From NCBI GenBank assembly GCA_017470995.1, contig JAFUXI010000034.1, positions 1 to 64,000 on the forward strand: a stretch of DNA of 64,000 nucleotides, read 5' to 3'. The notes under the pieces are model-generated. The model saw nothing but the letters and a program-made list of their open reading frames with translations. It did not search any database and was not told the origin of the DNA. Of this stretch, positions 34,947 through 42,278 are shown piece after piece. Both the position numbers and the translations under genes were made by a program. The DNA is from Spirochaetales bacterium (GTDB lineage: Bacteria > Spirochaetota > Spirochaetia > Sphaerochaetales > Sphaerochaetaceae). Numbering within the stretch: position 1 is the first letter of the stretch; each line of letters opens with the position of its first letter.

Positions 34947-36199
34947 TGAAAAAACTGACGATTGCACTTCTTCTGATTCTGACTGCATGTGCCTTTGCTT
35001 TTGCCGAAAACGAACCTGTCGTCACCTATGACGATATCGATTTCACATTCAGTCCCACAATGACATGGTACGATTCCATGGGACAGAGCGGCCTTGCCAA
35101 GCCCGAGAGACTTGACAGCTTCTTCACCAATCCCGCTTCCATTCAGGGAAAGGGATTCAGGCTTGATTTCCCCTCTTTCTCATTCACCTTCTACAATCTG
35201 GAGAAACTTGTTTCGGATCCCGAGGCCGTGGATATTTTCAACAAGCTGATCAAGGGCGAAGCCTCCGATGAAGAGAAAACGAAATACATGGTCAAGATTC
35301 TCGACAATCTCGGTTCGGGTCACAACCTTGCGGCAAAAGTTGACCTCGGATTCTCCGCAAGAATCGGTTCCGTCGGATTCGGAACGAATGTCCAGATCAA
35401 ACTGCACTCCCTGAATTCGGGCAGCAACATCACAAGCCAGACCCTCATTCCCGAGATAAACATCACACAGACAGTCGGATTAGGCTTCAAGTTCATCGAC
35501 ACGGACACCCTTTCGCTTTCTGCAGGAGCCTCCCTGCACGGAGTACTCAAGGCTTACTACAAGGGAATTGGCGCCAGCAAGATCCTTTCCCTTCTCTCCA
35601 GCGGCGAAGATATCACCACGCCTCTCATGTGGGATACTCCCGTAATGGGAGGATGGGCACTGCCTTTCGACCTCGGCGTGACGCTCGGTCTCTTCGATGA
35701 TACGTTCACAATTGCCGCGACAGCCAATAACATCAATGGAATCTATCACATGAAGAGCTACACCGGTACCGGCTATATGTTTAACAAGGAGGCTCCGGAA
35801 GATGCTCCCGAAAAGAAGGACTCCGTAGCTTTCGAAGTCAGGACCCCATGGACACTGAACTTCGGTGTTGCATTCGCTCCTGAGCTCGGCTTCTTCAAGC
35901 CTGTCGTAACGCTTGATTTCATCGACATGTTCGATCTGTGCAAGAGCTTCGGCTCCGAATCCTTCAGGGCAAGCGATATCCTTCTGCATATTAATTTCGG
36001 TACTGAACTCAACCTGACAGACTTCATCCAGCTCAGAGCAGGAGTAAACCGCGGCTTCCTATCCATCGGAACCGGAATTTGGCTCAAGTTCGCACAGCTT
36101 GATGTTTCGTACGGCTGGCAGGAGTTCGGCGCAGAGCTCGGAGACAAACCTGTCGATGCACTGACCGTCAGATTCATCCTCGGTTATGACAAAAAGTAA
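34946..36199 (+). CDS. outer-membrane beta-barrel protein
   Basis: The 417-residue protein has a signal peptide (cleavage near FAFAE). It then shows alternating hydrophobic/polar strands, Gly- and aromatic-rich, typical of a barrel. Examples are LAAKVDLGFSARIGSVGFG, INITQTVGLGFKFI, SLSAGASLHGVLKAYY and the closing ALTVRFILGYDKK. The NPASIQGKGF opening recalls PorV/FadL-like and spirochaete outer-membrane proteins that begin with a small hatch. AGGAGG lies about seven bases before the ATG inside the upstream gene. It is probably the pore or anchor partner of the lipoprotein. The ligand is unknown. Confidence 0.75.
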   Translation: MKKLTIALLLILTACAFAFAENEPVVTYDDIDFTFSPTMTWYDSMGQSGLAKPERLDSFFTNPASIQGKGFRLDFPSFSFTFYNLEKLVSDPEAVDIFNKLIKGEASDEEKTKYMVKILDNLGSGHNLAAKVDLGFSARIGSVGFGTNVQIKLHSLNSGSNITSQTLIPEINITQTVGLGFKFIDTDTLSLSAGASLHGVLKAYYKGIGASKILSLLSSGEDITTPLMWDTPVMGGWALPFDLGVTLGLFDDTFTIAATANNINGIYHMKSYTGTGYMFNKEAPEDAPEKKDSVAFEVRTPWTLNFGVAFAPELGFFKPVVTLDFIDMFDLCKSFGSESFRASDILLHINFGTELNLTDFIQLRAGVNRGFLSIGTGIWLKFAQLDVSYGWQEFGAELGDKPVDALTVRFILGYDKK

Positions 36200-36220
36200 C
36201 AGCAGATAATTCAACAACCC

Positions 36221-36252
36221 AAGGGCTGCCGGAAATGACAGCCCTTTTCTTC
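36221..36252 (+). terminator. intrinsic terminator of the lipoprotein/beta-barrel operon
   Basis: An 8-bp stem (AAGGGCTG with CAGCCCTT) with a 10-base loop is followed by TTCTTCTT, 21 bases after the stop codon. Confidence 0.75.
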
Positions 36253-36332
36253 TTCGCCTGTTGAACTCCACGAAACGTAGGTTGCCATACAACAACCCGT
36301 CTGCTACGCTGATGCCGAAAACGGAGATGAAT

Positions 36333-36932
36333 ATGGATAACTATGTAACTGGATCCCTGATAAAGAAGCTCAGGGAGAACAAACAACTTACCCAGGAGGA
36401 GCTGGCAGAAAGAGTCTGTGTCAGCAGCAAGGCAATCAGCAAGTGGGAAACCGGTAGAGGCTTCCCGGATATCGGGCTGATAGAGCCCCTTGCAAAGGCC
36501 CTCGGTATTTCCGTGGTCGAACTGCTTACGGGTGTGGACATAACAAACAAGAACAGGTCCTCCGACATGAAGAAATGCAAATTCTACGTCTGCCCGGTCT
36601 GCGGAAATGCCATACAGGCCACAGGCGAGGCTGTCATGAGCTGCTGTGGCATCACACTACCCCCACTGGAGGCGGAAGAAGATGATTGTGAGCACCCCAT
36701 AGGCATTGAGATCATCGAGGACGAATACTACGTCACCGTGGACCATCCGATGACAAAGACCCACTACATCTCTTTCCTTGCAGCGGTATCTGACCAGACA
36801 GTCCAGTTTACGAAACTCTATCCGGAGGGGGATGCAGCCACGCGCTTCAAGATCAACCGGGTTGAACGCATCTACGCATACTGCAACCGTCACGGACTGT
36901 TTGGACTGGACCTGAGAAAGAAAAGGAAGTGA
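36333..36932 (+). CDS. XRE-family regulator fused to a complete desulfoferrodoxin
   Basis: Residues 8-63 form an XRE helix-turn-helix (IKKLRENKQLTQEELAERV, then SSKAISKWETGRG). The rest aligns with class I superoxide reductase. A desulforedoxin-type iron site is formed by Cys87, Cys90, Cys104 and Cys105 (CPVCGN followed by CCG). The reductase iron site has His121, His138, His144, Cys184 and His187 (HPMTKTH and CNRHG). All expected ligands of both centres are present. The start at 36333 has GGAG six bases upstream. The simplest idea is a one-component sensor in which superoxide, oxygen or iron status alters DNA binding. Residual reductase activity is also possible. There is no obvious target gene next to it. 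Confidence 0.8.
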   Translation: MDNYVTGSLIKKLRENKQLTQEELAERVCVSSKAISKWETGRGFPDIGLIEPLAKALGISVVELLTGVDITNKNRSSDMKKCKFYVCPVCGNAIQATGEAVMSCCGITLPPLEAEEDDCEHPIGIEIIEDEYYVTVDHPMTKTHYISFLAAVSDQTVQFTKLYPEGDAATRFKINRVERIYAYCNRHGLFGLDLRKKRK

Positions 36933-36938
36933 TAGGCT

Positions 36939-36975
36939 TTCTACCAAATTACGGGTTTTTTCGTAATTGGTAGAA
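36939..36975 (+). terminator. hairpin after the XRE-desulfoferrodoxin gene
   Basis: TTCTACCAAATTACG pairs with CGTAATTGGTAGAA (one bulged A) and is followed by a T-rich tail. It can serve as the terminator of the upstream gene. It is also the first element of the TTCTAC repeat cluster. Confidence 0.6.
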
Positions 36976-37132
36976 TCTTTTTCTACAAAAAAGGCCGATA
37001 CCATTCAAATTGGCTGAATTTTTTGCTTTTTCAAACAGGACTTTCTACAAAAACATTGGGGCTTCCTTGTTTCGGTAGAAACTTCATCCCTAAATTTCTA
37101 CCAATTTCTACCTTTTTCCTGTTTTTGTAGAA
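36939..37132. repeat. cluster of eight TTCTAC/GTAGAA repeats
   Basis: The hexamer TTCTAC occurs at 36939, 36981, 37043, 37096 and 37106. Its complement GTAGAA occurs at 36970, 37075 and 37127. Longer matches exist: TTCTACCAA occurs at 36939 and 37096, with its complement at 36967. TTCTACAAAAAC (37043) is exactly complementary to 37121-37132. The stretch has no coding potential and is AT-rich. It lies between a regulator gene and the tRNA array. Its function is unknown; folding, recombination or protein binding are all possible. Confidence 0.7.
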
Positions 37133-37138
37133 GGGCAC

Positions 37139-37161
37139 CTTCGAATCCCACGTGCCCCCCA
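37139..37161 (+). other. orphan tRNA 3'-end-like fragment
   Basis: CTTCGAATCCCACGTGCCCC looks like a T-loop, T-stem and acceptor strand, but no matching 5' half lies upstream. GGGCAC/GTGCCC can also pair across it. It may be a decayed tRNA or an attachment-site remnant. Confidence 0.35.
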
Positions 37162-37164
37162 GAT

Positions 37165-37207
37165 AAAAGCAAAGGGACCAGAATTGCTTCTGATCCCTTT
37201 TGCTTTT
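37165..37207 (-). terminator. terminator of tRNA-Ser(CGA)
   Basis: A long nearly perfect inverted repeat (AAAAGC-AAAGGGACCAGAA against its complement) directly follows the tRNA 3' end and ends in TTTT on the minus strand. It could also act on transcripts from the other side. Confidence 0.65.
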
Positions 37208-37295
37208 CGGAGTGATAGGGATTCGAACCCTAGGTGAGGACGAGCCCCACACCAGATTTCGAGTCTGGCTCCTTCGACCACTCGGACATCGCTCC
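37208..37295 (-). tRNA. tRNA-Ser (anticodon CGA)
   Basis: An 88-base class II tRNA with a long variable arm. The anticodon loop CTCGAAA is closed by CCAGA/TCTGG, which gives anticodon CGA and reads UCG. Discriminator is G and CCA is not encoded. The acceptor stem has a C5-A68 mismatch (GGAGCGA against TCACTCC), shared with tRNA-Ser(GCT) at 37570. Confidence 0.95.
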
Positions 37296-37305
37296 AACGT
37301 TGTGC

Positions 37306-37334
37306 ATTATCACCATATTTTGCCTTCGTGTCAA
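37306..37334 (-). promoter_or_regulatory. promoter of tRNA-Ser(CGA)
   Basis: Minus-strand TTGACA (37329-37334), 17 bases, GATAAT (37306-37311). It is divergent from the tRNA promoter at 37361-37389. Confidence 0.7.
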
Positions 37335-37360
37335 ACGCTGTAAAGCTCTTAGAACATCTA

Positions 37361-37389
37361 TTGACAAAGAATAGAACTATCATTATGTT
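37361..37389 (+). promoter_or_regulatory. promoter of the rightward tRNA array
   Basis: TTGACA (37361-37366), 17 bases, TATGTT (37384-37389), about 12 bases before tRNA-Ser(TGA). Confidence 0.65.
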
Positions 37390-37401
37390 TTAAAGGCTAT
37401 T

Positions 37402-37486
37402 GGATGGATGGCCGAGTGGTCGAAGGCGGCGGTCTTGAAAACCGTTGAGGTGCAAGCCTCCGGGGGTTCGAATCCCTCTCCATCCG
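37402..37486 (+). tRNA. tRNA-Ser (anticodon TGA)
   Basis: An 85-base class II tRNA. The acceptor GGATGGA/TCCATCC pairs fully. The loop CTTGAAA gives anticodon TGA and reads UCA and UCG. Discriminator is G and CCA is not encoded. Confidence 0.95.
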
Positions 37487-37569
37487 TCCTTGGTAACATT
37501 GGGGCCGTGGGGTTCAGCAGGCCGGATTCTGATCCAGCCGTATCCCACAACCACAATGGACCAATAGTT

Positions 37570-37656
37570 GGAGCGATGGCCGAGCGGTCGAAGGCGCTTC
37601 CCTGCTAAGGAAGTATACTGGTAACGGTATCCGGGGTTCAAATCCCCGTCACTCCG
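37570..37656 (+). tRNA. tRNA-Ser (anticodon GCT)
   Basis: An 87-base class II tRNA. The anticodon loop CTGCTAA reads AGC/AGU. The acceptor has a C5-A68 mismatch like tRNA-Ser(CGA). Probably co-transcribed with tRNA-Ser(TGA), since no terminator is clear between them. Confidence 0.95.
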
Positions 37657-37667
37657 AATCGCGCAAA

Positions 37668-37698
37668 GCCATTGGGAAACCAGTGGCGTTGTGTTTTT
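37668..37698 (+). terminator. terminator after tRNA-Ser(GCT)
   Basis: An 8-bp stem (GCCATTGG with CCAGTGGC, one G-T pair) closed by a GAAA tetraloop, followed by GTTGTGTTTTT. Confidence 0.7.
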
Positions 37699-37717
37699 AA
37701 TAGAGCATTGAGTGAAG

Positions 37718-37738
37718 GGGCAAGTCCTCGTCACTCAA
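37718..37738 (+). other. degenerate copy of a tRNA-Ser 3' end
   Basis: GGCAAGTCCTCGTCACTCAA matches the T-arm and acceptor end of tRNA-Ser(GCT) at 14 of about 19 positions. There is no 5' half. It may be a remnant of duplication or of site-specific integration. Confidence 0.35.
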
Positions 37739-37745
37739 ACAAAAT

Positions 37746-37819
37746 GAGGTTGTAGCTCAGCTGGATAGAGCATCAGATTGCGGATCTGAGGGTCAGAAGT
37801 TCGAATCTTCCCAGCCTCG
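37746..37819 (+). tRNA. tRNA-Arg (anticodon GCG)
   Basis: A 74-base tRNA with full cloverleaf. The acceptor is GAGGTTG/CAGCCTC with one G-T pair. The anticodon stem TCAGA/TCTGA closes loop TTGCGGA, giving GCG, which reads CGC and possibly CGU. Most bacteria use ACG (inosine) for this box, so the anticodon is unusual. Confidence 0.9.
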
Positions 37820-37822
37820 AAC

Positions 37823-37860
37823 AAACCCTTGCTGTGTAGTTTTACATGCAAGGGTTTTTT
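37823..37860 (+). terminator. terminator of the rightward tRNA array
   Basis: A 10-bp perfect stem (AAACCCTTGC with GCAAGGGTTT) with a 15-base loop, followed by a T-run. Confidence 0.85.
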
Positions 37861-37940
37861 CTTGTTTTAGCGGAAAAGCGGTATAACCCATACCCAAGAA
37901 AACCCAAAAGTCTTTTTTCCCAGTCAATTGCTCTCAAGAA

Positions 37941-37973
37941 AATAAAAGAGGCCATCGCTATGCGACAGCCTCT
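37941..37973 (-). terminator. terminator of the BspA-like lipoprotein gene
   Basis: On the minus strand AGAGGCTGTCGC pairs with GCGATGGCCTCT (two G-T pairs) around ATA, followed by TTTTATT. Confidence 0.75.
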
Positions 37974-38005
37974 TACGAATCTCAGTCATCGACAATCAAA
38001 TGATG

Positions 38006-39226
38006 TCAGGGTGCAGCCTGGATTCTGTCTGCGTATGTGCTCCAGTTCTCCGCGGCCTTGTAGGTATCGACGGAAGCTGCAGGAACATAAATCGGGAATT
38101 CAGTCTTGTCGAAAGCATTCCAATTGACAAGAGTGGGAGGTGTCGTGGCAGTAAATGTCAATGAAGGCAAGGACGAACATCCTTGGAAAGCACTTGCCCC
38201 TATGCTAGTCACATCCCCAGTGAGGACAAGGGTTTTCAACGATGCACAACTAAAGAAACCACAAGTCCCGATTTCAGTTATCTGGCCTTTGAACTCTACG
38301 GTTTCAAGGTTGGAACAACAATAGAACAGATGAGTCGGCACTATAGTGATTGAGGAAGGAATCACCATTTCAGTCAGTCGCTCACAACTTGAAAAAGCAT
38401 AAGTTCCGATTGAAGTCACAGACTCGGGGATTACAACAGATTCAAGCAGATAGCACTGAGAGAAAGCACTGCTTCCAATTGATTTGAGAGATGAAGGTAG
38501 CTCAATCTCCTCTAGGGAGCAACATCCGGTGAAAGCACCTGCACATATGGTTTCAAGTGTGTCCGGGAATGAAACATCGGATAATCTGCGGCAGCAGTAA
38601 AATGCATCAATGCTGATTTCTTCCAGAGCGTCAGGCAGAGTGACCTTCGAGAAGTTGCTATACACGAAGGCATATTTTCCTAGTTTTGTCATAGAATCCG
38701 GAAGAGCTATCTCCTTCACGCTATCGAGCCTGAACTCACCGCTACTATAATCAGGCCTGTCTATGATGGATTTCACTTCCACGTCTCCGATATATTTCGG
38801 AAATGCAAGTTTAAGCGGAAGCTTATAAGCCTTGAATCCGGTCCCTTTCTTGAGCACTCCGCCCTCTTCCACTGCAAATGTGTTTGCCGGGACCCACTGG
38901 GCATATAGTGTGAGGTCTGATTCGGGAGTGAAGGAATCCTCGTCTGTATAGATGTCACCGGTGTAATCAGCCTTTGTGTTCCATCCGGTGAACTGCTCCT
39001 CGCCCTTTGTGAATGTTCCACGTGAAAGAACTGCCTTTTCACCGACCTTCACAACCAGGGAAGCCATCGTACCCTCTCCTCCGTTTGCATCGAAGGTGAT
39101 CTTATACTCTGTTACGGCAGGTTTTACTGGATCATCTCCGGGTGATGCCGGATCCTGCTTGCATGAGATCAGGACTGAGCCCAATGCCAATAATGTCACA
39201 AGAATCAAAATGGTTATTTTTCTCAT
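38006..39226 (-). CDS. BspA-like leucine-rich-repeat surface lipoprotein
   Basis: The 406-residue protein has a lipobox (VLISC, Cys22) and an InlB/Listeria-Bacteroides repeat (about 42-112, with ITFDANGGEGTM and FTGWNTKADY). It then has about eight LRR_5 repeats of the IGxxAFxxCxxLxxVxIPxSVTS kind (about 165-370) and a short C-terminal cap with FPIYVPAASVDTYKAA. BspA-type proteins are surface adhesins of oral and gut anaerobes, including treponemes. A GGAGGG ribosome site precedes the ATG. It is the second gene after the small lipoprotein at 39280 and is followed by a strong terminator. Confidence 0.9.
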   Translation of the reverse strand: MRKITILILVTLLALGSVLISCKQDPASPGDDPVKPAVTEYKITFDANGGEGTMASLVVKVGEKAVLSRGTFTKGEEQFTGWNTKADYTGDIYTDEDSFTPESDLTLYAQWVPANTFAVEEGGVLKKGTGFKAYKLPLKLAFPKYIGDVEVKSIIDRPDYSSGEFRLDSVKEIALPDSMTKLGKYAFVYSNFSKVTLPDALEEISIDAFYCCRRLSDVSFPDTLETICAGAFTGCCSLEEIELPSSLKSIGSSAFSQCYLLESVVIPESVTSIGTYAFSSCERLTEMVIPSSITIVPTHLFYCCSNLETVEFKGQITEIGTCGFFSCASLKTLVLTGDVTSIGASAFQGCSSLPSLTFTATTPPTLVNWNAFDKTEFPIYVPAASVDTYKAAENWSTYADRIQAAP

Positions 39227-39279
39227 TGTTTTCCCTCCACGTTTTCGAACCTATTTACTAAATAATGTAGGAATAGATG

Positions 39280-39642
39280 CTATTTGATTCTGGAATACTC
39301 GTAGGAATCGATTACCAGCGTGTCCGGCCCTTTGAAGCTGAAGGAAAGGCTCTTGTCCAAAGAGTGGTTCATCTTGTGGTTCGTGTTGATTGTGTGATTG
39401 CTCCAGTCAACAGAATACTCACCGGAGTCCAGATCCCCGTTCTGGTTATTCGAATAGCTGTAGGTTCCGTCTGCCTTGAGGTAGTATGTGATGGTCGCAC
39501 CCCACTCGCCTGCAGTTCTTCGCCAGTTACCTGCTATCTCATACCTCGGCTCTTCTGTCTGAGAAAAAAGCAGCATGCAGCTTGAAAGGGTGACGATGCT
39601 GAGAGCAAGGATAACCAATGCAAAGATCTTATTCTTTTTCAT
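39280..39642 (-). CDS. small lipoprotein
   Basis: The 120-residue protein has a lipobox (TLSSC, Cys22). Its mature part is a short beta-rich domain (AGNWRRTAGEWGATITYYL, YSYSNNQNGDLDSGEYSVDW) resembling lipocalin-like stress or META-type folds, without a firm family match. A promoter at 39693-39720 (TTGATG, 16 bases, TATAAT) drives a leader of about 45 bases with a GGCAG/CTGCC hairpin and an AGGAG site. It is probably co-transcribed with the BspA-like gene 53 bases downstream. Confidence 0.65.
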   Translation of the reverse strand: MKKNKIFALVILALSIVTLSSCMLLFSQTEEPRYEIAGNWRRTAGEWGATITYYLKADGTYSYSNNQNGDLDSGEYSVDWSNHTINTNHKMNHSLDKSLSFSFKGPDTLVIDSYEYSRIK

Positions 39643-39692
39643 TTGTGACTCCTAAGCAAAGGCAGAGCTGGACCTGCCGGTTTGATGTTTTA

Positions 39693-39720
39693 ATTATAAT
39701 CCCGATATCCGAACCATCAA
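39693..39720 (-). promoter_or_regulatory. sigma-70 promoter for the small lipoprotein/BspA-like pair
   Basis: Minus-strand TTGATG (39715-39720), a 16-base spacer and a perfect TATAAT (39693-39698). Confidence 0.6.
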
Positions 39721-39727
39721 GAGCAAA

Positions 39728-40774
39728 TCAGATGCCAAGATAGCCCTTGATGACCTTCATGGTATTGAAAACTCCGTCGATATGGCTTCTCTCGTAGCCG
39801 TGGCTGGCATAGACACCCGGACCTATCAGACCGTGTCTGATGTCATATCCGGCCCTCAGGGAGGCTTCGACATCCGAACCGTAGAACGGATAGACATCCA
39901 GGGCATAATCGGCCTTCTCCTTCTGTGCGGCCTTGACCAGGGCATCGGTGACATCATAGTCATAAGGTCCGCCGGAATCCTTCACACAGATCGAGGCCTG
40001 GCGCTCGGTACACTGAAGACCGGACCCCACGCAGCCCATGTCCACACTGATGGCTTCTCTGACATCGGAGGGAATCGAGGTGCTTCCGCCGTGGCCGACC
40101 TCCTCATAGACGGTGATCAGGCAGTATACCCTTCTCTGAAGTTCTATCGAGTTGTCCTTGATGTACTTTGCCACACCCAGAAGGATTCCCACGGAAAGCT
40201 TGTCATCAAGATAGCGGCTCTTGATGTAACCGGACTTGGTGATATGGGCTCTCGGGAACGGACAGACGAAATCTCCGACCTCAAGGCCGAGCTTGCGCAC
40301 ATCGGCGGCGCTTTTCACATCCTCGTCCAGCACGACTTCAACGGTGTTGAAATCACGAACCGTAGTCCCCAGATCCTTGTTGACATGAGAAGAAGCATTT
40401 ATAAGTTGGATGGTTCCTTCATAGACTTCACCGCTTCTGCTGTAGACATTGACGTTTTCGGCCTCGGTATTGCAGGCCTGAAGGCCTCCGATATTGGAGA
40501 GTCTGAGTCTTCCGTTTCCCTTGATCTCTGCAATCACGGCACCGAGGGTATCGGCATGGGCTGCAAACAGTACAGCTCCACTTTCGGACTCCTTTCCTCC
40601 CAGATCAACGAGAACAGCACCCTTGTTTGTCAGCTCTGCCTTGAAACCAAGGCCTCGAAATGCATCAAGAACCCAGGCTGCAGCCTTCTTCGTGAAGCCT
40701 GTCGGGCTGTCGATGTTCAGAAGTTCAATGGCTTTGTTTGCCGCAAACTTAGCATATTTCTTATCAAGTCCCAT
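39728..40774 (-). CDS. M42-family metallo-aminopeptidase
   Basis: The 348-residue cytoplasmic peptidase has the M42 metal-binding layout: His in AAHADTLGAV, Asp in YLDDKLSV, the Glu pair in TVYEEVGHGG, Asp in VDMGCVG, and the terminal His in SHGYERSHIDG. Such enzymes form dodecamers and trim peptides from the N-terminus, which suits the peptide uptake encoded at 3-11 kb. GGAGG lies six bases before the ATG. The leftward neighbours are separated by a promoter, and the PrsW-like gene lies 65 bases upstream. Confidence 0.9.
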   Translation of the reverse strand: MGLDKKYAKFAANKAIELLNIDSPTGFTKKAAAWVLDAFRGLGFKAELTNKGAVLVDLGGKESESGAVLFAAHADTLGAVIAEIKGNGRLRLSNIGGLQACNTEAENVNVYSRSGEVYEGTIQLINASSHVNKDLGTTVRDFNTVEVVLDEDVKSAADVRKLGLEVGDFVCPFPRAHITKSGYIKSRYLDDKLSVGILLGVAKYIKDNSIELQRRVYCLITVYEEVGHGGSTSIPSDVREAISVDMGCVGSGLQCTERQASICVKDSGGPYDYDVTDALVKAAQKEKADYALDVYPFYGSDVEASLRAGYDIRHGLIGPGVYASHGYERSHIDGVFNTMKVIKGYLGI

Positions 40775-40839
40775 GATGAGCCTCCGTTTTCCGTTGATAT
40801 GTTAGCACGTTCAGCGGATGTTAAACAGAGGAGCTTCAA

Positions 40840-41589
40840 TCATCTATACTGCCGCCATGGACGAGAAAGGTAATGGTCGTTTTTGGACATCCTATTCACA
40901 AGAAGGAAGGCCACCGCAAACAGGGCAAGGACAAAGATGATGAATGTCCAGCTGAAGTCCTGTCCGTCCATCGAGGCCAGATAGTCGTAGGCACCGTGCA
41001 GCAGAACGGGGACAACAACCGCCAGAGCGTTGAAGAAGCCGCTCTGCTGTCTGTTTCCCAAATAGTCATTGCTCTTTGCAAGCGAGTAGAAAACGCCCAT
41101 GAAGACTCCGAAACAGGCATGTCCGGGTACGGCGGTAACCGCCCTGACCAGTGCAACGGAAAAGCCGTACATGGTCACATAGGAGATGTTCTCCCACAGT
41201 GCGAAGCCAAGAGAAACGGCTGTCGCATAGACCACACCGTCATAGAGACAATTGAACTCCGAATTGTTCCAAGTACGTCTCTTCAGAAGCAGGAACTTGG
41301 AGAGCTCCTCGGAAATTGCCACCACTCCGAAATAGAGAATCACGTTGTAGGACGGAGAAGTCGTCGGAACCATTGCGGACAACAGTGCTCCGAAGAGTCT
41401 CTCGCTTATCAGGGCAAAGAACGTGGCGATGATTCCGCCGATCACCAAGCGGCCGATCAGATAGGGAGATTCCCTTTCGATCTTATCGGCTCTATATACC
41501 TTTATCAGAAGAAAAATAGCCGGAAATACAGCTGCGGCTATCAGAATCCACCTATAAGTTAAAATTGGAGACATCATCCAAAAGAACAT
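40840..41589 (-). CDS. prsW: PrsW-like intramembrane metalloprotease
   Basis: The 249-residue protein has about seven membrane helices. It carries the PrsW motifs: EELSK (Glu pair), FALWENISYV (Glu-Asn), AVPGHACFGVFMG (His) and the LLHGAYDYLA (His and Asp) segment. Family members cleave anti-sigma factors within the membrane; the target here is not evident. Candidate ribosome sites AAAGGAAT and GAGGAG lie just upstream of the ATG. Whether it acts with the partner-switch proteins at 44.6-45.5 kb is unknown. Confidence 0.85.
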   Translation of the reverse strand: MFFWMMSPILTYRWILIAAAVFPAIFLLIKVYRADKIERESPYLIGRLVIGGIIATFFALISERLFGALLSAMVPTTSPSYNVILYFGVVAISEELSKFLLLKRRTWNNSEFNCLYDGVVYATAVSLGFALWENISYVTMYGFSVALVRAVTAVPGHACFGVFMGVFYSLAKSNDYLGNRQQSGFFNALAVVVPVLLHGAYDYLASMDGQDFSWTFIIFVLALFAVAFLLVNRMSKNDHYLSRPWRQYR

Positions 41590-41706
41590 ATTCCTTTACT
41601 CCTCTGGGATAATATAACAATTCCACATTCGGTCGGCCAGCAAAGATAGCTCCTAGCCAGAAACCTGAAAAGACATGTATAGTTTTAAGAGACGGGATAT
41701 CGGCAA

Positions 41707-42231
41707 ATGAAGAAGGAACTATCATTCTATCTGCAGGATGCATACGAAGCCGCAAGGGCAATCTGCGGCAAGATACTCTGCGTGCGTCAGACTGACGGCT
41801 CTGTTCTGCGCAGGAGAATCACCGAAACCGAGTGCTATATGGGAGAGGAAGACAGCGCCTGTCATGCCCATAGGGGAAGAACCGCCCGTACCGATGTCAT
41901 GTACAGACAAGGCGGCGTAGCCTATGTCTATCTCTGCTACGGGATGCATAACATGCTCAACATCGTCACCGGAGAGGAAAACCATCCTCAGGCCGTCCTG
42001 ATCAGAGGCGTTGACGGAGCCTCGGGACCCGGAAGACTTACAAAGCTTCTAGGCATAGACCGCTCGTTCAACGGAATTTCATTTCTAGATTCGGACAAGA
42101 TCTGGCTCGAGGACGATTCCTTCAAGCCTGAATTGAAGGAGACACCCCGCATCGGAATCCAATATGCAACCGAGGAAGACCAGAAGCGACTTTGGAGGTT
42201 TATCGTGATAAACGCACCCAAAACAATCTAG
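41707..42231 (+). CDS. alkyladenine (3-methyladenine) DNA glycosylase
   Basis: The 174-residue enzyme excises alkylated purines. It matches the MPG/AAG family: ITETECYMGEEDSACHAHRG contains the catalytic Glu region, and GGVAYVYLCYGMHNMLNIVT and ASGPGRLTKLLGID are conserved core strands. It is slightly shorter than many relatives (about 190-210) but keeps all core blocks. A TATAGT box lies about 24 bases upstream; no clear Shine-Dalgarno is visible. Confidence 0.92.
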   Translation: MKKELSFYLQDAYEAARAICGKILCVRQTDGSVLRRRITETECYMGEEDSACHAHRGRTARTDVMYRQGGVAYVYLCYGMHNMLNIVTGEENHPQAVLIRGVDGASGPGRLTKLLGIDRSFNGISFLDSDKIWLEDDSFKPELKETPRIGIQYATEEDQKRLWRFIVINAPKTI

Positions 42232-42278
42232 CAGCCTGCTGGAACAACTGCTAGAATTAAAAAACAGGGAGAAAAACA

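Noticed and set aside
36939-37132. CRISPR array
   Set aside because: The repeats are only 6-12 bases, occur in both orientations and are unevenly spaced; no cas genes are present.
37133-37161. Complete tRNA gene
   Set aside because: No D-arm or anticodon arm exists upstream; only a T-arm/acceptor-like end is visible.
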